NCBI GenBank assembly: GCA_016196035.1
Contig: JACPYM010000114.1
Span: forward strand, 62,001-126,000
Length of the DNA stretch: 64,000 bases
DNA from: Acidobacteriota bacterium
GTDB lineage: Bacteria > Acidobacteriota > Blastocatellia > RBC074
Direction: 5' to 3'
The notes under the pieces: generated by a model
What the model saw: only the letters and a program-made list of their open reading frames with translations
What the model was told of the DNA's origin: nothing
Database searches by the model: none
Position numbers and translations under genes: made by a program
Shown here: one piece after another, positions 1 to 8,029 of the stretch
Layout of the letters: each line of letters opens with the position of its first letter
Numbering within the stretch: position 1 is the stretch's first letter

Positions 1-276
1 CAACCCAACGTGCGGCTGCTTTACGACATTTACCACATGAGCATGATGGGCGAAAACGCGCTCGCCACCATCGAAGCCAACCTGCCGTGGATCGGCTATC
101 TGCACGTCGCCGACATGCCCGGACGACACGAACCCGGCAGCGGCACGATTGATTACCGCGCGCTTGCGGCGCTGCTCAAGCGGGTTAATTACGACGGTTT
201 CATCGGCATGGAATTTTCGGCACAAGCCAGCGATGAACAGGCCGCGCGCGCGCCGCAATTAGTCTTTGGCGTTTAA
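1..276 (+). CDS. Hydroxypyruvate isomerase-like TIM-barrel protein (3' part only)
   Basis: The reading frame is open at the left edge, so only the C-terminal ~91 residues are visible. They contain the motifs LYDIYHM, YLHVADMPGRHEPG and GFIGMEFSA, which are characteristic of the hydroxypyruvate isomerase (Hyi) branch of the xylose-isomerase-like TIM-barrel superfamily. The HVAD and GRHEPG segments carry metal- and substrate-binding residues in that family. The family interconverts small hydroxy-keto acids or epimerises keto sugars. It is followed on the same strand by an alcohol dehydrogenase and an IolE-like isomerase, which points to a sugar or polyol catabolic cluster. The exact substrate cannot be told from the fragment. 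Confidence 0.8.
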   Translation, partial: QPNVRLLYDIYHMSMMGENALATIEANLPWIGYLHVADMPGRHEPGSGTIDYRALAALLKRVNYDGFIGMEFSAQASDEQAARAPQLVFGV

Positions 277-283
277 GAAGACT

Positions 284-366
284 GCCACAGAGCCACAGAG
301 CCACAGAGAGAATAGCTTGCCCGCCGCACACTTTCTCTTCCTCTCTGTGCCTCCGTGCCTCTGTGG
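284..366. repeat. Inverted CCACAGAG-type intergenic repeat
   Basis: The left part reads as tandem GCCACAGA units and the right part (near 332-364) is the complementary CTCTGTGCCTCCGTGCCTCTGTGG type, so the spacer can fold into a long imperfect hairpin. It sits between the Hyi-like stop and the ribosome binding site of the dehydrogenase. Similar pyrimidine/purine-biased repeats occur elsewhere in the window at 2345 and 16551. It may act as an intercistronic hairpin or be a remnant of a small mobile palindrome. Confidence 0.55.
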
Positions 367-391
367 CAACACCCTGTATCGGAGGAATTGA

Positions 392-1408
392 ATGGCATCC
401 ACAATGCAAGCCATCGTCTTTCACGGCGACGGCAAATGGGGTTTGGAATCGGCCCCGCAACCGCAACTGGCCGCCCACGACGACGTATTGCTGCGCGTAG
501 ACCGCGCCGGAATCTGCGGCACCGATTTGCACATCCTTTCGACACCGCCAGGTCATCCGGCCACGCCCGGCAGCATCCTGGGCCACGAATACGTCGCCAC
601 CGTCGTGGACGCGGGTGACGGCGTGACGCATCTGCAACGCGGCGACCACGTGGTGATTGACCCGAACATCACCTGCGGCCTCTGCCAATACTGCCGCGCC
701 GGGATGACCAACGTGTGCGAACGCATGACCACGCTCGGCATCTTTCGCCACGGCGGTCTGGCCGAATACAACGTCGCGCCCGCCAAAGCCCTGCACCGCA
801 TCAGCAATGACGTGCCGGTCGAACGCGCCGCGCTGGCCGAACCGCTGGCCTGCGTCTGGCACGCCTTTGAGAAAGCGCAACTCACGCCCGGCGAGAGCGT
901 AGCCATTCTGGGCGCGGGGCCGATTGGCTTGCTGTTTCAATTGCTGTTCAAAGCAGCGGGCGCGGGCAAAGTCTTCCTCGTCGAACCCGCTGATTACCGC
1001 CGCCAAACCGCCGAAGAGTTGGGCGCGGACGGCGCGTTCACACCCGCAGACAGCGTCGAAGCGATCAAAGCCGCGACCGGATTGGGCGCGGACATCGTCG
1101 TGGATGCGGTTGGTTCGCTCTTGCCCGAAGCCTTGCAGTTGGTGCGCTTCGGCGGGCGCGTAATTTTGTTCGGCATGAATCTGCACGCCGAACGCACGCT
1201 GAACCAATATCACCCGACGCGCTACGAAATCACGATCATCGGCTCGTTCATCCAGCGCACCGCGTTCCCCAAAGTCGTGCGCGCGCTCGAATCCAACATC
1301 GTGCCGGTCGAAAAACTCATCACCCACCGCATCGGTTTGGGTGAACTCGGCGCGGGCCTGGAAGCCTTGCGCAATGGCCGCGCAATCAAAGTGCTGGTGC
1401 AACCTTAA
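392..1408 (+). CDS. Zinc-dependent medium-chain alcohol/polyol dehydrogenase
   Basis: A 338-residue MDR-family enzyme of normal length. Visible are the catalytic-zinc motif GICGTD (Cys42), GHE at 64-66, the structural-zinc cysteines 95, 98, 101 and 109 (CGLCQYCRAGMTNVC), and the Rossmann motif GAGPIGLL near 174-181. It should oxidise a secondary alcohol of a sugar, polyol or amino acid with NAD(P)+, as in the sorbitol and threonine dehydrogenase branch. The start follows a strong GGAGGAATTGA ribosome binding site. Only 12 bases separate it from the IolE-like gene, so the two are probably co-transcribed. The substrate is not determinable from sequence alone; a keto-sugar or inositol derivative would fit the neighbours. 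Confidence 0.85.
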   Translation: MASTMQAIVFHGDGKWGLESAPQPQLAAHDDVLLRVDRAGICGTDLHILSTPPGHPATPGSILGHEYVATVVDAGDGVTHLQRGDHVVIDPNITCGLCQYCRAGMTNVCERMTTLGIFRHGGLAEYNVAPAKALHRISNDVPVERAALAEPLACVWHAFEKAQLTPGESVAILGAGPIGLLFQLLFKAAGAGKVFLVEPADYRRQTAEELGADGAFTPADSVEAIKAATGLGADIVVDAVGSLLPEALQLVRFGGRVILFGMNLHAERTLNQYHPTRYEITIIGSFIQRTAFPKVVRALESNIVPVEKLITHRIGLGELGAGLEALRNGRAIKVLVQP

Positions 1409-1420
1409 CCGGAGATCAAC

Positions 1421-2320
1421 ATGGCAATCCGTATCGGCAACGCCCCCGTGAGTTGGGGCATTATGGAAATCGAAGGCTGGGGCGGCCAGCAAGCTTATGG
1501 CGCGATGCTCGATGAACTGGTCAAGGCCGGTTACACAGGCACAGAGCTTGGCCCGTATGGGTATTTCCCGACCGAGCCTGCAGCGTTGCGGCACGAAATG
1601 GCAACGCGCAATTTGAACTTGGTGACGGCCTTCGTGCCGATTCCCTTGGCTGATCTCTCGGCGCACGAAGCCGGATTCGAGGAAGCGCTCAAAACCGCCA
1701 AGCTGCTGGCCGCCGCAGGTGCACGTTCAATGCTGCTGGCCGATGCGATGAGCAAAGAACGCATGTCCATCGCGGGCCGAGCCGACGCCGTGCGCGACGG
1801 CCTGACCGATGCGCAATGGGAACACGCCGCCGCCATCGTCATGCGCGTCGCCCAGGCTTGCCGCGAACTTGGCTTGGCCGTTTCGTTTCATCACCACGCG
1901 GGCACGTATATCGAAACGCCGGCTGAAATCGCGCGCTTGTTGGAAAGTACGGACGCTGCGTTACTCGGTCTTTGTCTCGACACCGGCCATTATTTTTATG
2001 GCGGCGGCGACCCGCTCACGGCGGTACAACAATATGGCCCGCGCATCCGGCATCTGCATTTGAAAGACGTGCAACCCGCTGTGCTGGACGCGGTGCGCCG
2101 TGACGGCGTGGATTTTTTGGCAGCGGTGCGGCGCGGCGTGTTTTGCGAACTGGGCCAGGGCGCGATTCCCTTCCCGCAAATCATCCAGGGCTTGCAAGCC
2201 AGCGGTTATGACGGCTGGGCCATCGTCGAGCAGGACACCGATGTCAGCCAACCGGGCGTTGAGCCTTATGCCAGCGCCGTGCGCAGCCGCCAATACTTGC
2301 GCGAAGTGATCGGCATTTGA
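1421..2320 (+). CDS. IolE-like sugar phosphate isomerase/epimerase (inosose dehydratase-like)
   Basis: A 299-residue xylose-isomerase-like TIM barrel. The opening IGNAPVSWGI and the motif TELGPYGYFP are typical of 2-keto-myo-inositol (inosose) dehydratase and its close relatives. HHHAGTYIE, CLDTGHYFYGG and HLHLKDVQ supply the histidine, glutamate and aspartate ligands of the divalent metal. In the myo-inositol pathway this enzyme dehydrates the ketone made by inositol dehydrogenase, and an IolG-like gene lies downstream at 6045. An AACCGGAGATC ribosome binding site precedes the ATG. IolB, IolC and IolD are not in the window, so a different keto-sugar substrate is possible. Confidence 0.75.
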   Translation: MAIRIGNAPVSWGIMEIEGWGGQQAYGAMLDELVKAGYTGTELGPYGYFPTEPAALRHEMATRNLNLVTAFVPIPLADLSAHEAGFEEALKTAKLLAAAGARSMLLADAMSKERMSIAGRADAVRDGLTDAQWEHAAAIVMRVAQACRELGLAVSFHHHAGTYIETPAEIARLLESTDAALLGLCLDTGHYFYGGGDPLTAVQQYGPRIRHLHLKDVQPAVLDAVRRDGVDFLAAVRRGVFCELGQGAIPFPQIIQGLQASGYDGWAIVEQDTDVSQPGVEPYASAVRSRQYLREVIGI

Positions 2321-2344
2321 TCCGTTTTGTTACTCGGCATCTTT

Positions 2345-2452
2345 CATTCTCTATTCTGCATTCTCAATTCTTTCGCAGCGGCGGCCTCGATAAGCAAACC
2401 TTTCTGCCAGGATGTGATCGTGTAGAATTGAGAATGAAGCATGATTGCCGCC
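2345..2452. repeat. Inverted ATTCTCAATTCT-type intergenic repeat
   Basis: The spacer before the ABC importer holds CATTCTCAATTCT (near 2359-2371) and its complement AGAATTGAGAATG about 60 bases later. A hairpin is therefore possible just upstream of the ATPase gene. It belongs to the same low-complexity heptamer-type class as the repeat near 16551. Confidence 0.5.
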
Positions 2453-2467
2453 CGCTTGAACTCAAAC

Positions 2468-3964
2468 ATGAGCGACCAACCCGCCCTGCAAATGGAACGC
2501 ATCCGCAAGACCTTCCCCGGCGTCGTCGCGCTGGATGAGGTCAGCTTTGTGTTACAGCCGGGCGAAGTGCACGTGTTACTCGGCGAAAACGGCGCGGGCA
2601 AATCCACACTGATGAAAATCCTGAGCGGGGCTTATCAGAAAACCAGCGGCCAAATCCTGCTCAACGGTCAACCCGTCGAAATCAAAAACCCCAAACACGC
2701 ACAGGAACTCGGCATCGGCATCATCTATCAGGAACTCAACCTGGTGCCGCAACTCAATGCAGCCGAAAACATCTTTCTGGGGCGCGAACCGCTGCGCTAC
2801 GGCCTAGTAGACCAACGCGCCATGCAACAGGCCGCCGCCGAATTGCTGACCGGCCTCGGCGTCGCATTGGACGTGCGCAAACCCGTCCGCGAACTGAGCA
2901 TCGCCCAACAGCAAATGGTCGAAGTCGCCAAAGCCATCTCGCTCAACGCGCGCATCCTGATTATGGATGAGCCGACTTCGGCGCTGACCGAAAAAGAAAT
3001 CGTTGAGCTGTTCGCCCGCATTCGCCAACTCAAAGCCAGCGGCGTTTCGATTGTGTACATCTCGCACCGGATGGAGGAACTGTTCGAAATCGGCGACCGC
3101 GTCACTGTCTTGCGCGATGGCCGCAACGTCGGCACACATGCGATTCGCGACATTACCAAAGCCGAATTGATCCGCCTGATGGTCAATCGTGAGTTGACCA
3201 ACCAGTTTCCTAAAATAACTGCCCAACGTGGCGCTGAGATATTGCGTGTTACGGCCCTGAGTAACAACAAGCTGCGCGACATCAACTTCTCGCTGTATCG
3301 CGGTGAGATTCTAGGCCTTGCGGGCCTACTCGGGTCGGGCCGCACCGAGTTAGCGCGCGTTATTTTTGGCGTAGACAAAATTGACGCAGGTAACATCACA
3401 CTCAAAGGTAAGTTACTTTTGAGCAATTCGCCACGCCGGGCCATCAACGCAGGGATCGGGTTTTTAACCGAAGACCGCAAAACACAGGGGTTGGTGCTGG
3501 CGCTTTCGGTTAAAGAAAACGTCTGCCTGCCCAGCGTCGAAAAATTCTCCCGCCTAGGGGTCGTCAACGGCGGCAAAGAGCAACAAGCCACCAGCCGCTT
3601 CGTCAACGAGTTGCGCATCAAAACGCCGCATCTGCAACAGCAAGTCATCAACCTGAGTGGCGGCAATCAGCAAAAGGTCGTGCTCGGCAAATGGCTTTGC
3701 AGCGCAGCCGACATTTTCATTTTTGATGAGCCGACGCGCGGGATTGACGTCGGATCGAAAGCCGAAATTTATCAATTGATGAATCAGCTCACGGCGGCAG
3801 GGGTGGCAATCATCATGATCTCGTCGGAGCTGCCGGAAATTCTTGGGATGAGTGACCGCATTCTGGTGATGCATCAAGGTCGCATTGCGGGAGAATTCAC
3901 CGCAGCCGAAGCGACACAGGAAAAGTTGTTACATTGCGCGTTAGGAGAAACGCCAGAGATATAA
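2468..3964 (+). CDS. Sugar ABC importer, duplicated ATPase subunit (RbsA/MglA type)
   Basis: Two fused nucleotide-binding domains, about 498 residues from this start, the usual size for the CUT2 carbohydrate-uptake family. The N-terminal domain has an intact Walker A (GENGAGKST), signature LSIAQQQ and Walker B ILIMDEPTSAL. The C-terminal domain has a degenerate P-loop (LGSGRTE), signature LSGGNQQ and Walker B IFIFDEPTRGID, the asymmetric pattern normal for RbsA. It energises uptake of ribose, inositol or a related sugar through the adjacent permease. I prefer the ATG giving MSDQPALQM because family members begin there; an in-frame ATG at 2441 would add nine residues. Neither has a strong ribosome binding site. 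The permease starts one base after the stop. Confidence 0.9.
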   Translation: MSDQPALQMERIRKTFPGVVALDEVSFVLQPGEVHVLLGENGAGKSTLMKILSGAYQKTSGQILLNGQPVEIKNPKHAQELGIGIIYQELNLVPQLNAAENIFLGREPLRYGLVDQRAMQQAAAELLTGLGVALDVRKPVRELSIAQQQMVEVAKAISLNARILIMDEPTSALTEKEIVELFARIRQLKASGVSIVYISHRMEELFEIGDRVTVLRDGRNVGTHAIRDITKAELIRLMVNRELTNQFPKITAQRGAEILRVTALSNNKLRDINFSLYRGEILGLAGLLGSGRTELARVIFGVDKIDAGNITLKGKLLLSNSPRRAINAGIGFLTEDRKTQGLVLALSVKENVCLPSVEKFSRLGVVNGGKEQQATSRFVNELRIKTPHLQQQVINLSGGNQQKVVLGKWLCSAADIFIFDEPTRGIDVGSKAEIYQLMNQLTAAGVAIIMISSELPEILGMSDRILVMHQGRIAGEFTAAEATQEKLLHCALGETPEI

Positions 3965-3965
3965 G

Positions 3966-4913
3966 ATGAAAACCCGCGAGTTACTTTTTCAATACGGCAG
4001 GCAATTCGGCACCTTGGCGGGTCTGATTGTACTGGCATTCGTTCTCTGGGCATTGACGCCCCACTTTCTGACTGTCTCGAACCTACTCAATGTCGCTCAA
4101 CAAACAACGCTAGTTGCTATCATTGCCGTCGGCATGACGTTTGTGATCATCACCGGCGGGATTGATCTTTCAGTCGGCTCTGTACTTGCCTTTGCCGGGG
4201 TTGTGATGGCGAGCTTGTTACAACGAGGCTGGCCGTTGTTACTCGCGTTACTCGCCGGATTAGGCGCGGGGTTACTGTGCGGTCTACTCAATGGATTGCT
4301 GATTACTATCGGTAGGTTGCCGCCGTTTATCGCTACGTTAGGAATGATGAGTGTGGCGCGTGGCGCGGCCTTAGTCTTCACTGGTGGACGACCCATTTCC
4401 GGCTTTGCCGACAACTTCCGCTGGCTGGCGGTGGGCGAAGTGTTACACATTCCTGTGCCGGTCATCCTGATGCTGGTCGTGTACATGCTCGCGCATTTCG
4501 TCCTGACCAAAACCAAGCTGGGCCGTTATACCTACGCCATCGGCGGCAACGAAGAAGCAACACTGCTTTCCGGCGTCAACGTGCGTTTATACAAAACGCT
4601 GGTGTATGGTTTGTGCGGCATGCTCAGCGGATTGACGGCGCTTATTCTGACGGCACGGTTAAATTCAGCGCAACCCATTGCCGGGATGATGTATGAATTG
4701 GACGCCATCGCCGCCACGGTTATCGGCGGTACCAGCCTAAGCGGCGGCGAAGGCAAAATCTTTGGCACATTGATCGGTGCGTTGATTATTGGCATGCTGC
4801 GCAATGGACTGAACCTGCTGGATATTTCTTCGTTCGTGCAACAGATCGTCATCGGCGCGGTAATTATTGTGGCTGTGTTATTCGACACGGCTTTGAGAAC
4901 GAATCGAAAGTAA
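3966..4913 (+). CDS. Sugar ABC importer, permease subunit (RbsC type)
   Basis: A 315-residue, very hydrophobic protein with about eight to ten membrane spans. It carries family motifs GMTFVIITGGIDLSVGSVLAF, a cytoplasmic loop G-N-E-E-A-T-L-L-S-G-V-N that contacts the ATPase, and AIAATVIGGTSLSGGEG. It forms the transmembrane channel of a CUT2 importer with the ATPase immediately upstream and the binding protein downstream, 15 bases after its stop. It is of full length with no disruption. The sugar identity cannot be read from the permease. Confidence 0.9.
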   Translation: MKTRELLFQYGRQFGTLAGLIVLAFVLWALTPHFLTVSNLLNVAQQTTLVAIIAVGMTFVIITGGIDLSVGSVLAFAGVVMASLLQRGWPLLLALLAGLGAGLLCGLLNGLLITIGRLPPFIATLGMMSVARGAALVFTGGRPISGFADNFRWLAVGEVLHIPVPVILMLVVYMLAHFVLTKTKLGRYTYAIGGNEEATLLSGVNVRLYKTLVYGLCGMLSGLTALILTARLNSAQPIAGMMYELDAIAATVIGGTSLSGGEGKIFGTLIGALIIGMLRNGLNLLDISSFVQQIVIGAVIIVAVLFDTALRTNRK

Positions 4914-4928
4914 CAGAAAGGTAACTTG

Positions 4929-5888
4929 ATGACAAAAAAAATGCTTGCTTGCGTCCTTGCCACTTGCGCATTGCTGTTCGCCGACAGTTGTCAACGCGGC
5001 GCTCAAACGACTAACGGCCGACCCACAATTGCGCTGGTGCTAAAAACACTCAACAACCCGTTCTTCATCGACATGCAAAAGGGCGCGCAGGAAGCCGCGC
5101 AAAGGTTGGGCGTTAATCTGCAAGTGCAAGCTGCCGAGCGCGAGGTGGATGTCGAGAAGCAAATGCAGATCATCGAGAACCTGATTCAAAGCAAGGTCGC
5201 CGCACTCTGCATCACGCCCAGCGGTTCCAAAGAGGTTGTGCCCGCCATTGTCAAAGCCAATCAGGCTGGCATTCCGGTCATCATCGTGGACACGCGCGTG
5301 CACGCTGAAACCTTGCAAGCAGCCAACGGCAAGACCGCTGGCTTCATTGGTTCTGACAATCTCGAAGGCGGGCGCGTCGCAGGTGAATTCATCGCTAAGC
5401 AACTTGGCGGCAAAGGCAAGGTCGCCATTCTCGAAGGCATCCCCGGTCACGAAACCGGCGATTCGCGCTTAAAAGGTTTCCGCGAAATCGTTGCGAAAAA
5501 TCCGGGCATGCAAATCGTCTCTTCGCAAACGGCCAATTGGGAGCGCGATCAGGGCTACAACGTCTTTCAGAATATGTTACAGGCACATCCCGAAATTCAG
5601 GCGCTCTTTGCTTGCAGCGATCTGATGGCGCTCGGCGCGGTCGAAGCCATCGCGGCGGCGGGCAAAACAGGCAAGATCATCGTGGTCGGCTTTGACGCCT
5701 TTTCAGAGGCGCGCGAGGCCGTGACCAAAGGAACGATGAGTGCGACTGTGGCGCAATCACCTGCCGAGATGGGCCGTACAGCGGTCGAGAACGCTTGGAA
5801 GACGCTAAAAGGTGAGGCATTCAAAAATGACGTTTCGCTCGGCGTTACGCTGATTACCAAAGAGAATGCCAGTGCGGCGGAAAAGTAA
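4929..5888 (+). CDS. Sugar ABC importer, periplasmic substrate-binding protein (RbsB type)
   Basis: A 319-residue type I periplasmic binding protein. The N-terminus has a positively charged start, a hydrophobic stretch and a cysteine after LLFADS (Cys21). This looks like a lipoprotein signal, although the aspartate at -2 makes the lipobox imperfect. The mature part shows TLNNPFFIDMQKGAQ, QIIENLIQSKVAALCITPS and GFDAFSEA, the conserved ligand-pocket regions of ribose/galactose/inositol binding proteins. The start codon follows AGAAAGGTAAC. A TTG three bases upstream is also in frame. It completes a three-gene importer and is followed by a long palindrome that may end the transcript or stabilise its 3' end. 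Confidence 0.88.
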   Translation: MTKKMLACVLATCALLFADSCQRGAQTTNGRPTIALVLKTLNNPFFIDMQKGAQEAAQRLGVNLQVQAAEREVDVEKQMQIIENLIQSKVAALCITPSGSKEVVPAIVKANQAGIPVIIVDTRVHAETLQAANGKTAGFIGSDNLEGGRVAGEFIAKQLGGKGKVAILEGIPGHETGDSRLKGFREIVAKNPGMQIVSSQTANWERDQGYNVFQNMLQAHPEIQALFACSDLMALGAVEAIAAAGKTGKIIVVGFDAFSEAREAVTKGTMSATVAQSPAEMGRTAVENAWKTLKGEAFKNDVSLGVTLITKENASAAEK

Positions 5889-5900
5889 CATAAAGGCGGC

Positions 5901-6004
5901 TCTGGGTACGCATCGCTTCCAGCGTGCTTTCGGCATTAGGCTAATTCCTTCCGGTAGGAATGCGTCTCTTGCCGAGAGCACGCTGGAAGCGATGCGTACC
6001 CAGG
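5901..6004. repeat. Long inverted repeat (34-bp arms) between binding protein and IolG-like gene
   Basis: The arm at 5901-5934 and the arm at 5971-6004 are near-perfect reverse complements (TGGGTACGCATCGCTTCCAG in the left arm) around a 36-base loop. It has no poly-T tail, so it is not a classic terminator. It resembles the other mobile palindromes in this window but has a different sequence, so it is a separate family. Confidence 0.75.
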
Positions 6005-6044
6005 ATTCGCTCAATATAGTGAGTAATATCAGGAGGCTTGGGTT

Positions 6045-7049
6045 ATGAGCAACAAACTAAATATCGGCGTCGTCGGCTTGGGCCGCTTGGGCGCGCTTTA
6101 TGCCAGTTACTTTTTGGGACGAATTGCGAATGCCCGCTTGGTTGCGGTTTCGGATGTGGTAGCAGAAACCGCAGAGAAATTCGCCAGCGAACACGATGTG
6201 CCGCGTTGGTATCAGCACTATCAGGATTTGCTGGCCGACAAAGAAGTGGACGCGGTGGTCATCGTCACGCCGACCAGTTCGCACAAAGACGTCGCCATCG
6301 CGGCGGCGCAAGCAGACAAGGCGGTCTTTTGCGAAAAGCCGCTCTCGATTTCGCTGGATGAATCCCTGGCCATCAAAGCAGCCGTCGCGCAGACGGGCAT
6401 TTTCTTTCATCTGGGTTTTATGCGGCGCTATGACAAAGGCTACGCGGCGGCACAGCAGAAAATCGCGGCGGGCGAAATCGGAACGCCCATCGTCTTCAAA
6501 TCCACCTCGCGCGATCCGTTTCGTCCGAGTCTGGAATACTTGGCACCCGAACACAGCGGCGGCTTGCTGGTGGATTGCGGCATTCACGATATGGATTTGG
6601 CGCGCTGGCTGATGGGCGAAGTGCGCAGCGTATACAGCATCGGCGACGTGCTGGCCTATCCTGAAATGAAACCCATCGGTGACGTAGACAATGCCGTGGC
6701 GACGCTGACCTTTGCGAGCGGCGCGTTGGGCGTGATTGATCTGAGCCGTAGCGGCGTGTTTGGTTACGACATTCGGACGGAAATTCTGGGCACGCAGGGC
6801 ACGTTGCAGATCGGCTATCTGCGCGAGACGCCGTTGTTGGTGTTGACCAAAAACAACGTCGCGCACGATACCGTGCCATATTTCATGGAGCGTTTTGGCC
6901 AGGCGTATGTGGATCAGTTACAGAATTTCGTGGATCACGTGCGCGGCGGTCAACCGCCCGCGATCACTTGCGACGATGGCATTGCAGCCTTGCGCGTGAG
7001 CCTGGCGGCGACGCAATCGTTGCACGAGCAACGCCCCGTCACCCTCTAG
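6045..7049 (+). CDS. Gfo/Idh/MocA oxidoreductase, inositol 2-dehydrogenase-like
   Basis: A 334-residue enzyme with the N-terminal Rossmann motif GVVGLGRLG (8-16), the EKPLS signature (catalytic Lys98), MRRYD (126-130) and VDCGIHDMD with Asp177 and His181. These are the residues used for catalysis in myo-inositol and scyllo-inositol dehydrogenases. It should oxidise a hydroxyl of inositol or a related sugar with NAD(P)+. With the IolE-like protein and the importer it suggests an inositol or inositol-like catabolic route. The ATG is preceded by a perfect AGGAGG. The stop codon TAG coincides with the TA-containing end of a small palindromic element that starts at 7046. Confidence 0.82.
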   Translation: MSNKLNIGVVGLGRLGALYASYFLGRIANARLVAVSDVVAETAEKFASEHDVPRWYQHYQDLLADKEVDAVVIVTPTSSHKDVAIAAAQADKAVFCEKPLSISLDESLAIKAAVAQTGIFFHLGFMRRYDKGYAAAQQKIAAGEIGTPIVFKSTSRDPFRPSLEYLAPEHSGGLLVDCGIHDMDLARWLMGEVRSVYSIGDVLAYPEMKPIGDVDNAVATLTFASGALGVIDLSRSGVFGYDIRTEILGTQGTLQIGYLRETPLLVLTKNNVAHDTVPYFMERFGQAYVDQLQNFVDHVRGGQPPAITCDDGIAALRVSLAATQSLHEQRPVTL

Positions 7050-7227
7050 AGCGGTTTGCTATTGCATTTACGGGAAGCAGTTGACGCTGGGACAGTACCG
7101 CGCGCGTGAGCAAGCGGCGCGTCAAGCTGAGGCCCTTGGCCGAATCGCCCAGGCTCCGCTTGCTCACGCGCGCGGTACTGTCGCGCGGCGCGGCTTTTCC
7201 CATAAACTGAAGTGAAAACCGATCTAA
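7046..7227. mobile_element. TA-flanked palindromic MITE-like element, copy A
   Basis: About 180 bases. The left end is TAGAGCGGTTTGC and the right end is GAAAACCGATCTA, so the ends are imperfect inverted repeats next to TA dinucleotides. Inside is a perfect 27-bp inverted repeat: 7091-7117 (GACAGTACCGCGCGCG followed by TGAGCAAGCGG) pairs with 7156-7182. It carries no reading frame of its own. It lies in the opposite orientation to copies C and D. Its left end supplies the stop codon of the IolG-like gene. Confidence 0.8.
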
Positions 7228-7291
7228 AACAACAAGTGGATTCTCACCACAAAGCCTTTCAAGCTCAAAAACTAACCGGCACTGATTTGTG

Positions 7292-7837
7292 ATGACGGAA
7301 GCGATTCGCCATCAATACGAGCAACTCGGCGCGCAAGCCTTTTATGAACAGCACGGCGCGGATTACCGCAATCCGCACGAAGCGGCCATCGGCGCGGTGT
7401 TGCGCGCGGTCGCGTCCGAATGGCCACTCGACCTGACGCGCGTGCTCGATCTGGCCTGTGGCAGCGGCGAAGCGACGCTGATCTTGCGCGACCTAGGCGC
7501 GGGGCAAATTGACGGCGTAGACCCTTACACCGGCGCAGCCTATCTGGCGCGCACCGGGCAAACGGCGGAAGCCATCGGCTTTGAGCAGATGGCCGAAGGG
7601 GTGTTGGCCGGACGCAATTATTCACTGCTGGTGTGCAGCTTCGCCATGCATTTACTGCCGGTGTCGCGGCTGCCCGCGCTGCTCTTTCGGCTGGCCGAAC
7701 TGGCTCCGCACCTGCTGATCCTGACGCCGCACAAACGCCCGGAGATCAAACGAGCTTGGGGGTGGGAATTGACGCGGGAAATGGTGCTGGAACGGGTGCG
7801 GGCGCGGCTCTATCAGCGTCTCGACGGGGATGGATGA
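7292..7837 (+). CDS. SAM-dependent methyltransferase (class I)
   Basis: A 181-residue protein with the SAM-binding motif I VLDLACGSGEATL (near residue 50), a following acidic motif (IDGVDPYTG), and motif IV region YSLLVCSFAMHLL. This is the layout of small class I methyltransferases. The acceptor is unknown. It is flanked upstream by a palindromic element and downstream by a ~190-base spacer before a large secreted protein. An in-frame GTG at 7289 is an alternative start. No partner gene suggests a pathway. Confidence 0.7.
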   Translation: MTEAIRHQYEQLGAQAFYEQHGADYRNPHEAAIGAVLRAVASEWPLDLTRVLDLACGSGEATLILRDLGAGQIDGVDPYTGAAYLARTGQTAEAIGFEQMAEGVLAGRNYSLLVCSFAMHLLPVSRLPALLFRLAELAPHLLILTPHKRPEIKRAWGWELTREMVLERVRARLYQRLDGDG

Positions 7838-8029
7838 GTTCAATCCCAGCACTGCCGGTGATGGTAAAAAAGGTTGGGGGACGATTGAACGTCTCTGTGC
7901 CCAAGATTACTGTGACCAAACTGACCAGCTTGGCGTCCTAATCAATACTCTACGAGCTTTTGTCGAAGGCTCACATGGTTTCACCTCGCGAATTCTTACC
8001 AACAATTAGGACAGGAAAGGATTGCTGCT

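Noticed and set aside
200..1666. Long minus-strand open frame (488 residues) opposite the first two genes
   Set aside because: It is antisense to the well-supported zinc dehydrogenase and IolE-like genes and has shadow composition (His/Arg/Gln-rich, no domain).
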